A stretch of 64,000 nucleotides of DNA from Alphaproteobacteria bacterium (GCA_012103325.1 WLWY01000007.1:124001-188000); one strand, 5' to 3'; counted from the first letter of the stretch, positions 54,035 to 63,477 are shown. The notes: generated by a model from the letters alone, not told the origin. Numbers and translations are program-made.

Positions 54035-55291
54035 GTGAAATTTGTTAGTCGATCAGATCGGCGCGCAGGGCGTGCACACACTCCGGGCTCAGCCTTCATT
54101 GCGCTGTTCGCGCTCGACTCGCTTGCCCGTTCTACACTCGTGACGATCATTCCCTTGCAGGCCTATGCGCTGCTCGGGGACGCGCAGAAGGTCAGTTTTC
54201 TGTATTTTTTGGTCAGCGCTGCGGGATTGAGCGGCAGCATGCTGGTCCCGTGGCTCGTGCGCAAGATACGCCATCATCGGACGCTGATTTTGGGCTCTTG
54301 CTGCATGGCCGTGTCGACGGTCTTCCTCTCGCAGCATTCGCTTATCTGGTTCGCTCCGGGGCTTGCGCTGCAGATGTTCGGGGCCGCGACCGTTGTCATT
54401 TGCCTAAACCTTTATGTTCTGAGACATGTTCCCCGTGACGATTTCACACGGTTCGAACCGGTTCGGATCCTGTTTGCCGGCGGCGCGTGGGTCATAGGCC
54501 CCGCTCTTGGTGTCTATCTTCAGGAACATGTGGCGATATGGGTGCCGTACACCGCCGCTGCGGTTTTCTCGCTGACCCAGCTCGCGTACTTTCTATGGAT
54601 GCGTGTCGAGGGTGGGCAGGACGAAATCAGTGCTGCCGGTCCGCATGCGAGCCCGGTGCGCTTCATACGTCGGTATTTCAGCCAACCAAGATTGATATTG
54701 GCGTGGCTTCTTTCTGTCACGAGAGCTGGTTGGTGGGGTCTCTTCTACATATTCGGGCCCATCTATATCGTCTCCAGCGGCCTCAGTGCGGAGACCAGCG
54801 GCCTCGTTTCTTCGGCCGGGTCAGCAGGCATGCTGACTGTTGTACTTTGGGGGTGGGTCGGCCGGCGCATTGGTATCCGCAATCTGTTTATGCTGGGATA
54901 TACCTTGGCGGGCGTGCTGACCCTGCTGGTTGCAATGACAACAGGTTATCCGTGGATCGGTGCCGTGTTGCTGATTGCCGCGGCGGCGGGGACATCGATC
55001 ATCGATAGTGGCGGGAATGTGCCATTCTTACGCGCCGTGCGGCCGCGGGAGCGGTCGGAAATGACAACCGTCTATGCGACGTATCGCGATGCGTCACGGT
55101 TTTCCTTTCCTGCTCTGTATTCGCTGCTTTTGCTTGTATTTCCGCTTCCGGTCGTCTTCCTTGCGAGCGGCAGCGTCATGCTTGTTTTGTCGCAGTGCGC
55201 GCGCAAATTGCCGCGCAGTCTGGGCCGCGAAGGAAGAAAGAGCGCCTTCGCTCAGCAGGCAAACCTTTCGAGGCAAGACGGTAAGACGTAA
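54035..55291 (+). CDS. Major facilitator superfamily transporter
   Basis: The 418-residue protein has a ~20-residue cytoplasmic N-terminus (basic) and about 12 hydrophobic helices. The loop after helix 2, VPWLVRKIRHHRTLILGSC, fits the MFS motif A position (weak). A central polar loop (about 190-215, MRVEGGQDEISAAGPHAS) separates the halves. No substrate-specific motif is visible. It starts at GTG without a strong ribosome site, so the start is tentative. It appears to be single-gene, followed by the PAS protein. Confidence 0.82.
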   Translation: MKFVSRSDRRAGRAHTPGSAFIALFALDSLARSTLVTIIPLQAYALLGDAQKVSFLYFLVSAAGLSGSMLVPWLVRKIRHHRTLILGSCCMAVSTVFLSQHSLIWFAPGLALQMFGAATVVICLNLYVLRHVPRDDFTRFEPVRILFAGGAWVIGPALGVYLQEHVAIWVPYTAAAVFSLTQLAYFLWMRVEGGQDEISAAGPHASPVRFIRRYFSQPRLILAWLLSVTRAGWWGLFYIFGPIYIVSSGLSAETSGLVSSAGSAGMLTVVLWGWVGRRIGIRNLFMLGYTLAGVLTLLVAMTTGYPWIGAVLLIAAAAGTSIIDSGGNVPFLRAVRPRERSEMTTVYATYRDASRFSFPALYSLLLLVFPLPVVFLASGSVMLVLSQCARKLPRSLGREGRKSAFAQQANLSRQDGKT

Positions 55292-55459
55292 CATTGCTGC
55301 AGCTGATTGTTCTTCTCTTAACCCGCGTTTATTTACCTGTTATTAACGTTAATGCGTGTACCACAGCCGTCAAGAGTCGCGTGGTTAATAGGCTGATATC
55401 GCTTCCCTTTGCAAACGGCGAAGCGCCACGCTGACCGGCACTGCGACGGGTTACGAAAC

Positions 55460-56251
55460 ATGAAGTGCAAGCGGCCCGAAGCTGAGACATTGCTGCGGAA
55501 CGTCCTGGAGACCGTAAACGAAGGCGTCGTGGTTTTTGATCCGGATGACCGGATGGTCGTTTGCAATGCCCGCTATCGTGAGCTTTATGCGCCGATTGCA
55601 GACAAGCTCATTCCGGGCGTTACCTACAAAGACATGGTCCGCGCATGGGGAAGGCTCGGCCTGTTTAATGCGACAGATGGGACGGCCAAAGAGCAGGTCC
55701 AGGACAGGCTCAAGCGACACCGATGCCCGAAAGGCCCCTTCGAATTGCACACGACGGAACATTCGGTGCGGGTCGAGGAGCGGGTGACAGAAGACGGCTA
55801 TATTATTGGAACACACACCGATATTACGGTGTGGAAAGGCATGGAGCGCGTCCTTCAAAACTACGAAGAGCGGCTTCTTGGTTCGACCCGAAAGCGGGCG
55901 GACAGGTTTTGGACGATGGACGCGGACCTTCGTTTCACGACACTTGTCGACTATCCGAATTCGAACATTATCGCCTCGCCAAATAGCTATATCGGTTATA
56001 CGCGATGGGAGGCAGTCGGCATCGATCCCGAAACGGACGATGCCTGGCGCCGGCACCGCGAAGACTTACTGGCGCATCGTCCCTTCGAAGATTTCCGATA
56101 TGCGTCCGAAGACGGGTTCGGCGGCGTTTACAATATGAGCGTCAGCGGGACGCCGGTCTTTGACGACGATGGCGTGTTCGCCGGATATCATGGTACAACG
56201 ACGCGAATTGTCGACTGCCGCGATACGGATAACGGGGGCGATGCCGGCTGA
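55460..56251 (+). CDS. Tandem PAS-domain protein without output domain
   Basis: The 263-residue protein has two PAS units. The first (about 8-125: LLRNVLETVNEGVVVFDPDD, RMVVCNARYRELYAP) is a PAS-7-like domain. The second (about 150-255: RFWTMDADLRFTTLVDYPNS, GYTRWEAVG, GVFAGYHGTTTRIVD) ends almost at the C-terminus. No kinase, GGDEF, EAL or HTH follows, so it may sense alone, pass signals by dimerisation, or be a truncated sensor. The following gene is unrelated. I prefer the ATG at 55460 to a TTG at 55409. Confidence 0.75.
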   Translation: MKCKRPEAETLLRNVLETVNEGVVVFDPDDRMVVCNARYRELYAPIADKLIPGVTYKDMVRAWGRLGLFNATDGTAKEQVQDRLKRHRCPKGPFELHTTEHSVRVEERVTEDGYIIGTHTDITVWKGMERVLQNYEERLLGSTRKRADRFWTMDADLRFTTLVDYPNSNIIASPNSYIGYTRWEAVGIDPETDDAWRRHREDLLAHRPFEDFRYASEDGFGGVYNMSVSGTPVFDDDGVFAGYHGTTTRIVDCRDTDNGGDAG

Positions 56252-56327
56252 CACGAAAGGCTGGCACGCCACGGCTTAACACCATGTTTGCGGCGCGATC
56301 CTTTTGGCCCGTACCAAGGATACCGCC

Positions 56328-57119
56328 ATGTCCCTCGACTCCTATTACAAGGACCATTGGGTCGAAATCGAACCCGACCGGCTGGACCGCTATGAGGAAC
56401 AGTTCATCTGGGGACCGGGGCGCGACCGCCTGCTCGAGCCAGCCGGTATCGAGGCGGGACAGGCTGTGGCTGACTATGGCTGCGGCCCGGGTTACGTGTC
56501 GGTGGAACTGGCGAAACGGGTCGGCGAGGCAGGGCAGGTGCACGCCTTCGACATCAATACGGATTTCGTAAACCGCACGCGAGAGCGGGTCGCGGCGAAC
56601 GGATTTGCCGACCGCGTGTCGGTTACGCATTTGCTAAACGATATGCTGCCGCTCGCCGACGATACGCTCGACCGGCTAGTGATCAAGAATGTTATGGTCT
56701 ATGTCGACGATCCGCTCGCCAGTTTCCGGGAGTTTCGCCGCGTCGTGAAGCCGGGCGGCAAGGTGCACGCGATCGACAGCGACTTCTACATGACGGCGTT
56801 CGATCCCGTGTCGCCGGAAGATTGGCGCATCGTCCTGGATTCCGCACTGCACGCCTTTCGTACACCGGCGATCGGGCGCAAGATGCGCGGGTTCGCGCTA
56901 AAGGCGGGCTATTCCGATGTCAGCGTGCAAGTCATCGCGGCGCCGGAAACCACGGGCCGGATGCTGAATTTCATTAAGAACATGGCCGGCTACGCCCGCG
57001 AAGGCGGAATGCATGACGAGACCACGGTGCAGCGTGTTGTCGATATTGCCTCGCGCGCGGTGGAGGAGGGCACGTTCTTTTCGCTGAACCCGCAGTTCCT
57101 CGTGACCGCGACGGTTTAG
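56328..57119 (+). CDS. Class I SAM-dependent methyltransferase
   Basis: The 263-residue enzyme has motif I VADYGCGPGYVSVELAKRVG (about 45-64), the acidic ribose-binding AFDINTDF (about 73), the DRLVIKNVMVYVDDP region (about 113) and VKPGGKVHAID (about 140). It resembles UbiE/Coq5-like or small-molecule methyltransferases. Substrate unknown. AAGGAT precedes the ATG at 56328. Its last two codons and stop lie inside the left outer arm of cloverleaf element 3. Confidence 0.87.
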   Translation: MSLDSYYKDHWVEIEPDRLDRYEEQFIWGPGRDRLLEPAGIEAGQAVADYGCGPGYVSVELAKRVGEAGQVHAFDINTDFVNRTRERVAANGFADRVSVTHLLNDMLPLADDTLDRLVIKNVMVYVDDPLASFREFRRVVKPGGKVHAIDSDFYMTAFDPVSPEDWRIVLDSALHAFRTPAIGRKMRGFALKAGYSDVSVQVIAAPETTGRMLNFIKNMAGYAREGGMHDETTVQRVVDIASRAVEEGTFFSLNPQFLVTATV

Positions 57120-57392
57120 GTCATGGACTCATAAACTGCGCTGATCTTGATCGCGTTTTGGGCCGTTTTCGGGGCGTCGAACGTCCTCACCGGGCCTCCA
57201 GGCCCGCTTTCGAACGCCCTCCTGCCGAAAACGGCCCAAAACGCGACCCTTCAGGGCGGCAGGATTTCGCGCCCTGGACAGCGTCGTGTCGTCGGTCGCG
57301 ATGCTCAGGCATCGCTCCGTTCCTAACTCCTTGCCAGAACGCGAAATCTTGCCGTCAAGACCGGCGTAGTTTATGAGTCCATGACCTAGACC
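57113..57392. repeat. Cloverleaf intergenic element, copy 3 (between convergent genes)
   Basis: The outer arms 57113-57150 and 57355-57392 pair at 34 of 38 positions and include the TAG stops of both flanking genes. Hairpin A is 57151-57172 with 57225-57246 (22 of 22). Hairpin B is 57257-57271 with 57340-57354 (14 of 15), carrying an inner CGATGC-loop-GCATCG. The linker 57247-57256 is CCCTTCAGGG, able to form CCC/GGG. GGACAGCGTCG (57276-57286) is shared with copy 2 in reverse orientation (29180-29190). It could act as a bidirectional terminator, but it is far larger than needed. Confidence 0.85.
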
Positions 57393-58603
57393 GAACGGAT
57401 CATGTCGCGGATGCGTGGCTGAATTTCCGTCCGCCAACGGGTGCCGTTGAACACGCCGTAATGGCCGACGCCGGGCTGCACATAGTGGAAACGCCGGTCG
57501 TCCGGTACGTTGGTGCACAGATCGTGGGCAGCGGCGGTTTGCCCAACTGCGCAGATGTCGTCCTTTTCCCCTTCCACGGTCATCAGGGCGGTCTTGGTGA
57601 TTGCGGTCAGGTCGACGGGCTCGCCCCGGTGCTGCATGAGCCCTTTTGGCAGATGGTGCTCCTTGAAGACCGTCTTGACGGTCTGCAGAAAGAACTCCGC
57701 CGGCAGGTCCATGACGGACAAATATTCTTCGTAGAATTTCTTGTGCTGATCGACGGGATCGCAATCGCCTTCAACGAGATGATCGAAATAACGGTGATGC
57801 GCCGTAATGTGCCGTTCCAAATTCATCGATAGGAAACCGCTGAGCTGGACGAAACCCGGATAGACCTTACGCATGGCGCCAGGGTTCGGCCAGGGCACGG
57901 TCGAGATGACCATCTGTTCGAACCAGTGCATATCCTTCGACTCGGCATGCCTGTTCACCACGGTCGGGCTTCGGCGGGTATCGATCGGTCCGCCCATCAG
58001 GGTCAGCGACGCTGGCTGGCAAGGGTCGTCGTCGGCCGCCATCAGGGCGGTTGCGATCAGGGCTGGCACCGCCGGCTGACAAACCGCGATGACATGGGTG
58101 TCCGCGCCCAGGAACCCGATGAAGTCGCGGACATAATCGACATAATCGTCGAGATCGAAATCCCCGTCATAGACCGGCACGCTCCGCGCATCGCGCCAGT
58201 CGGTGATGTAGACGTCATGCTCCGGCAGCATCGCGCGCACCGTATCGCGCAGCAGCGTCGCGTAATGTCCCGATAGCGGGGCGACGATGAGGACGCGCGG
58301 ATCGTTCTTCCGGTCCGCGGCACGCTCGAAATGCAGCAGGTTGCAGAACGGCTTCGATAGAACGACCGATTCGGTGACGGGAATGAGTTCGCCCTCGATC
58401 GGAGTCATTTCCAGCCCGAAGGCCGGCTTGCCGTAACGCCTGGTGAGACCTTCGAACACATCGCAGGCCGCTGCGGTATGCCGGCCCCACAGGGTCTTGC
58501 CCCAGGGGTTGAACGGCAGGTCCAGCGCCAGTTTCATGCCTTGCGTGGCGGCACGCATGGGGCTGATCCAGGCATGGGCGAGTTCGTAGGCGTGATATTG
58601 CAC
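57386..58603 (-). CDS. phaZ: Intracellular polyhydroxyalkanoate depolymerase
   Basis: The 405-residue alpha/beta-hydrolase matches intracellular PhaZ: VQYHAYELAHAWISPMRAAT at the start, LPFNPWGKTLWGR, VIAVCQPAVPALIAT with the lipase-box-like nucleophile Cys (about residue 183; C-x-P-x-x replaces G-x-S-x-G as usual in this family), and GHYGVFNGTRWR with the catalytic His near the C-terminus. It mobilises stored PHB to 3-hydroxybutyrate oligomers. I start at the GTG at 58603, since homologues begin (M)LYxLYE; GGAAGA precedes it. Confidence 0.93.
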   Translation of the reverse strand: MQYHAYELAHAWISPMRAATQGMKLALDLPFNPWGKTLWGRHTAAACDVFEGLTRRYGKPAFGLEMTPIEGELIPVTESVVLSKPFCNLLHFERAADRKNDPRVLIVAPLSGHYATLLRDTVRAMLPEHDVYITDWRDARSVPVYDGDFDLDDYVDYVRDFIGFLGADTHVIAVCQPAVPALIATALMAADDDPCQPASLTLMGGPIDTRRSPTVVNRHAESKDMHWFEQMVISTVPWPNPGAMRKVYPGFVQLSGFLSMNLERHITAHHRYFDHLVEGDCDPVDQHKKFYEEYLSVMDLPAEFFLQTVKTVFKEHHLPKGLMQHRGEPVDLTAITKTALMTVEGEKDDICAVGQTAAAHDLCTNVPDDRRFHYVQPGVGHYGVFNGTRWRTEIQPRIRDMIRSV

Positions 58604-58986
58604 GATGGCGTCTTCCCGATTGTTCGACCCGATTGCTCCAACCCGAATGACGCACAACGGGAAACCCGATCCTCGAACCGCTATGATATGACAATTGCGC
58701 TGCAACGCAAAACGCTGCTGCTGCAATGCGAATATATATCATCATTTTACATTAGGATTAGTTCCTAAGATGCTAAGAAATAACATTAAAGATTGTATTT
58801 TAGGAATATTGCATGTGCGAAATTCCTATGATTTCTGGCCTTGACGTATCGTTTTCCCAAAAGTTTGATTTTTTATGACTTTTCGACTTTTCTCTATTTG
58901 GGCCTGAATTTGCGATAATCGCTTGCAGGCCGCCCGCCGGTGCATTTGTTTGGAAGATCCTGCGGAAACGTGAATGGAAGGAAATT
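58604..58986. other. 383-base AT-rich divergent intergenic region
   Basis: It lies between phaZ (minus) and the MBL-fold gene (plus). It holds no credible ORF beyond the phaZ frame extension. TTAGGA-ttagt-TCCTAA (58752-58768) is a small inverted repeat, with another TTAGGA near 58799, in a strongly AT-rich stretch that probably contains both promoters. Confidence 0.55.
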
Positions 58987-59727
58987 ATGTCGGTTCAGGT
59001 CAATTTTGTTGGATCGGGCGACGCCTTCGGCACCGGAGGCCGTTTCAATACCTGCATCATGGTGGACGGCAAGGATGTTCGGTTTACCATCGATTTTGGC
59101 GCATCGTCGCTGATCGCCTTGAACAAGCAGGGCATCGCGCACAATTCGATCGATGCCATCCTGCTGACTCACATCCATGGCGACCACTCCGCCGGCATTC
59201 CCTTTATGCTGATGGACGCGATGCTGGGTGCGCGGCGCGACCGGCCGCTGACCATCGCCGGACCGAAGAATTTGGAGGCCCGTCTGGCGGAGGCCGCCGA
59301 GGTGCTTTTCCCCGGCTCGAACGCTATGACGCCAAAGTTCCCGATCCATTATGTCGAGCTTGAGGTCGGCGTGCCGAACACGGTGCTGGGCCTGACGGTC
59401 ACGTCGTATGCGGCGAAACACACCTGGCAGACCGATCCGACCGCGTTGCGTATTGCCGTGGACGACAAGATCGTGACCTATTCGGGCGACGGCGATTGGA
59501 CACCGGATCTGCCCAAGGCGACCCAAGGTGCCGACCTGTTCATCGCCGAATGTTACTTTCATCAAAAGCCGATCAAGTGGCATCTGAATTATCCCACAAT
59601 CCAGGAACACAAAGACGCGTTTGGTGCCAAACGCATGATCCTGACCCATATGGGGCCGGAAATGTTGGCCATGGCCGGCAAGGTACCCGAGGAATGTGCA
59701 GAAGACGGACTAGTCATCACCCTGTAA
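58987..59727 (+). CDS. Metallo-beta-lactamase-fold hydrolase (RNase Z-like)
   Basis: The 246-residue protein has the MBL metal motif LLTHIHGDHSAGIPFML (about 58-74). An N-terminal FVGSGDAFGTGGRFNT resembles RNase Z, PhnP and arylsulfatase-like members, and later ligands are in YSGDGDWTPDL (Asp) and LTHMGPEM (His). It is shorter than tRNase Z and lacks its exosite arm, so a small-molecule hydrolase is likelier. AAGGAAA precedes the ATG. Only 43 bases separate it from the GAPDH-arsJ pair, suggesting one operon. Confidence 0.88.
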   Translation: MSVQVNFVGSGDAFGTGGRFNTCIMVDGKDVRFTIDFGASSLIALNKQGIAHNSIDAILLTHIHGDHSAGIPFMLMDAMLGARRDRPLTIAGPKNLEARLAEAAEVLFPGSNAMTPKFPIHYVELEVGVPNTVLGLTVTSYAAKHTWQTDPTALRIAVDDKIVTYSGDGDWTPDLPKATQGADLFIAECYFHQKPIKWHLNYPTIQEHKDAFGAKRMILTHMGPEMLAMAGKVPEECAEDGLVITL

Positions 59728-59770
59728 CAGTGCCGTTACAGAATATGGCAAACGGGCTTGAAGGTGCGGC

Positions 59771-60856
59771 ATGACGATACGGGTAGGGATTAACGGGTTC
59801 GGACGCATGGGACGGCTGGCGTTGCGGGCGGCATGGAATTTCGACCCAGCGCAGGCCGGAAGCTTGAACCAGCCGAACGGTATTTGGGGAAATGGCGATC
59901 TCGAATTCGTGCACATCAATGAAGCGAAGGGCGGGGCGGAGACGGCAGCGCATCTGTTGGCATTCGACAGTGTGCATGGCCGCTGGCCCGTGTCAGTCGC
60001 CGTTGATGGTGGCGCCATCCAGATTGGGGAAAGCCGTGTCGGTTTCTCGGAACTCGATACGCCGGAGGCGATGCCTTGGCAGGATTATGGTGTCGATATC
60101 GTTCTGGAGTGTACGGGCAAGTTCAAAACGATGGCAGCCTTGCAGCCGTACTTCGACGCAGGCGTGAAGAAGGTCATTGTCGCGGCACCGGTCAAGGAGG
60201 ACGCGGCGCTGAACATCGTGATGGGCGTGAACGATCATCTCTACGGTCCGGCGAAGCATGATCTACTGACGGCGGCGTCCTGCACGACCAACTGTCTGGC
60301 CCCCGTCGTCAAGGTGATCCATGAAGGGCTCGGCATCCGCCACGGCGTGATTACGACAATCCACGATGTGACCAACACGCAGACGATTGTCGATGCGCCA
60401 CACAAGGATCTGCGCCGTGCGCGGTCGTCGCTGACCTCGCTGATCCCGACCACGACCGGGTCGGCCAAGGCCATCGCAATGATATACCCGGAGCTCGACG
60501 GCAAGCTGAACGGTATCGCGGTTCGCGTCCCGATCCTGAACGCCTCGTTGACCGATTGCGTGTTCGAAGTCGCGAGGGAGACAACGATCGAGGAGGTGAA
60601 CGGGCTATTCGAAGTGGCGTCAACTGGAGCGCTTAAGGATATTCTCGGCTATGAGACGCGGCCGCTCGTGTCGGCGGACTTCGTGAACGACACAAGGTCC
60701 TCGATCGTCGATGCGCCCTCGACCATGGTGGTCGATGGCACGCAGGTGAAGGTCTTTTCGTGGTACGATAACGAGTACGGCTATGTGTGCCGCATGGTCG
60801 AACTTGCCGACAAGGTCGCGGCGGGATTGATGCGAGGCCGCGAAGCTGCGGAATAG
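59771..60856 (+). CDS. ArsJ-associated glyceraldehyde-3-phosphate dehydrogenase
   Basis: The 361-residue GAPDH has [17 protein letters not shown] (residue 6 on), the catalytic [14 protein letters not shown] (Cys about 175), [18 protein letters not shown] and [17 protein letters not shown]. It lies three bases before arsJ. In the known arsenate-resistance route this GAPDH variant forms 1-arseno-3-phosphoglycerate, which ArsJ exports. It is probably not the glycolytic enzyme. GAAGGTG precedes the ATG. Confidence 0.94.
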   Translation: MTIRVGINGFGRMGRLALRAAWNFDPAQAGSLNQPNGIWGNGDLEFVHINEAKGGAETAAHLLAFDSVHGRWPVSVAVDGGAIQIGESRVGFSELDTPEAMPWQDYGVDIVLECTGKFKTMAALQPYFDAGVKKVIVAAPVKEDAALNIVMGVNDHLYGPAKHDLLTAASCTTNCLAPVVKVIHEGLGIRHGVITTIHDVTNTQTIVDAPHKDLRRARSSLTSLIPTTTGSAKAIAMIYPELDGKLNGIAVRVPILNASLTDCVFEVARETTIEEVNGLFEVASTGALKDILGYETRPLVSADFVNDTRSSIVDAPSTMVVDGTQVKVFSWYDNEYGYVCRMVELADKVAAGLMRGREAAE

Positions 60857-60859
60857 GGC

Positions 60860-62101
60860 ATGATCGATATTCGGAATTATGCCGTTGTGACGGCCGCCTA
60901 TTGGGGCTTCACCCTGACCGACGGTGCGCTGCGCATGCTGGTGCTGCTGCATTTCCACACGCTGGGTTATTCGCCGCTGGAACTGGCGTTCCTGTTCATG
61001 CTGTACGAGTTCTTCGGCGTCGTGACGAACTTGCTGGGCGGCTGGATCGGCTCGCGGTTCGGTCTACGGATCACGCTCTACGCCGGGCTGGCGCTACAGG
61101 TGGTGGCGCTATGGATGCTGTCGCAGCTCGATCCCGCCTGGTCGAAGCTGTCGTCGGTCGCCTTCGTCGTCGCGGCGCAAGGCCTGTCAGGGATCGCCAA
61201 GGATCTGACCAAGATGAGCTCCAAGAGCGCGATCAAGCTGGTCGTTCCGGACGATGCGCACTCCACGTTGTTCAAATGGGTCGCGCTGTTGACGGGTTCG
61301 AAGAACGCGCTGAAAGGGGCGGGTTTCTTTCTCGGCGGCTTCCTGTTGGCAGCACTCGGCTTCGAACAGTCATTGTGGGTGATGGCGGGCGCTCTTGCCG
61401 CTGTGCTGCTGGCCTGCGTGGCCTTCTTGCGCACCGACCTGGGCAAGGCAAAGACGAAGGTGAAGTTCACCCAGATCCTGTCGAAGACGCGGGCGATCAA
61501 TCTGCTGTCGGCGGCGCGCTTCTTCCTGTTTGGCGCGCGCGATGTGTGGTTCGTCGTCGGCGTTCCGATATTCCTCTACGAAGCTCTGGGCTGGAGCTTT
61601 ACCGAAGTTGGCGGTTTCCTAGCCGTCTGGGTAATCGGCTACGGCGTCGTGCAGGCTGCCGCACCGACGGTGGTGAAGCGCTCAGCGGATGGCAGGTCCG
61701 CCGAGACGAAGGCGGCGCAGCTCGGCGCCTTCCTGCTCACCGCGATTCCCATCGCGATTGTCGCCGCGTTAGAGGCCGGCCTGGAACCGGCGGTAGCAGT
61801 CGTCGGTGGCCTCGCTCTGTTCGGCGTCGTCTTTGCCTACAACTCCTCCGTCCATTCCTACCTGATCCTGACCTACACCGACACGGACAAGGTCGCGCTC
61901 AATGTCGGTTTCTATTACATGGCCAATGCCGGCGGCCGTCTCGCCGGAAGTCTGCTCTCCGGTCTGTCCTACCAGCTCTGGGGCCTCACTGGGTGTCTGC
62001 TGACCGCGTCCGCGCTGCTCGCGATGGCAGGCCTGATCACGATCGCGCTTTCCGCCGAACAGCGTGGCTTGGCGTCGGGCGAGGTGTCGGACCCAGGGTG
62101 A
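60860..62101 (+). CDS. arsJ: Organoarsenical efflux permease ArsJ (MFS)
   Basis: The 413-residue, ~12-helix transporter matches ArsJ: NYAVVTAAYWGFTLTDGALR at the start, LFMLYEFFGVVTNLLGGWIG, and GIAKDLTKMSSKSAIKLVVP (about 112-131). With the upstream GAPDH it removes arsenate as 1-arseno-3-phosphoglycerate. No ArsR, ArsC or Acr3 is in the window. GGAATAGGGC precedes the ATG, and the three-base gap implies coupling. Confidence 0.94.
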   Translation: MIDIRNYAVVTAAYWGFTLTDGALRMLVLLHFHTLGYSPLELAFLFMLYEFFGVVTNLLGGWIGSRFGLRITLYAGLALQVVALWMLSQLDPAWSKLSSVAFVVAAQGLSGIAKDLTKMSSKSAIKLVVPDDAHSTLFKWVALLTGSKNALKGAGFFLGGFLLAALGFEQSLWVMAGALAAVLLACVAFLRTDLGKAKTKVKFTQILSKTRAINLLSAARFFLFGARDVWFVVGVPIFLYEALGWSFTEVGGFLAVWVIGYGVVQAAAPTVVKRSADGRSAETKAAQLGAFLLTAIPIAIVAALEAGLEPAVAVVGGLALFGVVFAYNSSVHSYLILTYTDTDKVALNVGFYYMANAGGRLAGSLLSGLSYQLWGLTGCLLTASALLAMAGLITIALSAEQRGLASGEVSDPG

Positions 62102-62132
62102 ATCGGCGGCGATGATCCGACATGGATACCGG

Positions 62133-63320
62133 TCAAACGGCGCCGAGCGCCTTCGGCCGAAGCAGGGCGATCGGCGGGATGGCGAGTACCGATATCGCGG
62201 CCATGACGATCATGGTCGTCTCGATGCCGTGATGGTCGCTGAGCAACCCGAAAAAGATCGGTCCCAACAGCCCGGATAGGCTGGAAACGGAATAGATCAG
62301 GGCAAAGCCGCGCGAGACGCGCGCACCGTGGACGAGATCGCCAACGAGCCCATAGGTGATCGACGTCGATCCCTGCAGGACGACTCCCAGCACCGGCAGT
62401 AGCACGAAAGCCAACGTCTTTTCGGACAGCAGGACCGCGACGATGCCACCTGCTGTAAGGGTTTGAACCAGGGCGAAGGCGGCGCGCGTGCCGATCCGCT
62501 CGGCGAGAAAGCCGCACGCCGCCTTACCCAGCATTCCACCGACGAGGGTCAAGGTAACCGCCAGAGTTGCGAGGCTCAACGGCACCTGCTTTGCCGCAAT
62601 AAAAAAAGCGAGAAACGTCAAAAAGCCTGTCTGGATCGCCGTGTCGAGAAACACCGCGATGCACAGCCCGGTGAATCCCGTCCTGTCCTGAATGCCCCAT
62701 CCGATCGCGGCCGTTCCGTCGTGCGCCTCGACGCCCACTCGCCGGCCGCCGGCTGCCGTGGAAAACAAGGTGAAGAAGACGGCGACGGCGCCAATCAGCG
62801 CGGCCATCCCGAAAGCCGATACGACTCCCTGCCAGGCGATGCCCAATCCGGCGGCAAGGCTGAACAGGCCCGTGAAGGCGAGTTTCCCGGCATCGCCGGA
62901 AGAGTTGTACAGGCCCAGTGCCGACCGTCGCCCGTCCGCTTCGAAAGTGCTGCTGACAATCGACGACGACAGCGCGTGCTGGAACGCCCCGCCGACGCCG
63001 ACGACGAAGAGGCACACTGCGAGTATCCACAAACTTTCTGCCATGGAGAGGGCGACATATCCGGCCCCGGCGCAGACCAGGCCGAACACCAACAGGTTCC
63101 GCTCACCCAGGCGTTCCGAAATCACGCCGGATGACATTTCCAGCAACGTCATCGCACCATTGTTGACGGAGCGCAGCAAACCGATCTGGGCGTAGCTCAA
63201 CCCAAAGGCCTGCGCGAGCACCGGCAGCAGGACGTAAAGCGAGGCGCCTAGGCCATCCTGGATGGCGTGCGCGCCGCAGCAGGTCGCAAGAATGCTTTTT
63301 CGTCGACGATCCAATCGCAT
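62133..63320 (-). CDS. Major facilitator superfamily transporter
   Basis: The 395-residue protein has about 12 membrane helices, a basic N-terminus (RLDRRRKSILATCCGAHAIQ) and an MFS motif A-like loop SSGVISERLGERNLLVFGLV (about 63-82). FLAERIGTRAAFALVQTL marks the second half. The substrate is not evident; the pattern resembles sugar-phosphate or drug-type exporters. It is convergent with arsJ, 31 bases apart, and divergent from the small secreted protein. Confidence 0.85.
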   Translation of the reverse strand: MRLDRRRKSILATCCGAHAIQDGLGASLYVLLPVLAQAFGLSYAQIGLLRSVNNGAMTLLEMSSGVISERLGERNLLVFGLVCAGAGYVALSMAESLWILAVCLFVVGVGGAFQHALSSSIVSSTFEADGRRSALGLYNSSGDAGKLAFTGLFSLAAGLGIAWQGVVSAFGMAALIGAVAVFFTLFSTAAGGRRVGVEAHDGTAAIGWGIQDRTGFTGLCIAVFLDTAIQTGFLTFLAFFIAAKQVPLSLATLAVTLTLVGGMLGKAACGFLAERIGTRAAFALVQTLTAGGIVAVLLSEKTLAFVLLPVLGVVLQGSTSITYGLVGDLVHGARVSRGFALIYSVSSLSGLLGPIFFGLLSDHHGIETTMIVMAAISVLAIPPIALLRPKALGAV

Positions 63321-63477
63321 GGTTCGCCGACGTTATCAGGACCGATGCGCGGCCTACAGATCAAATCGCCCGGATGTGCGCGAAATTTGAGAGAGGGGAC
63401 GCGCTAACGCGTACTGTAATTGACTGCATTGCTTCCTATATTTCGGAGATGACCATCCCCCTCACGGAGCGTTCCTC

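Noticed and set aside
60787-62115. 442-codon plus-strand ORF in another frame of arsJ
   Set aside because: Arg/Gly/Ala-rich shadow; the arsJ frame has the membrane helices and the family motifs.
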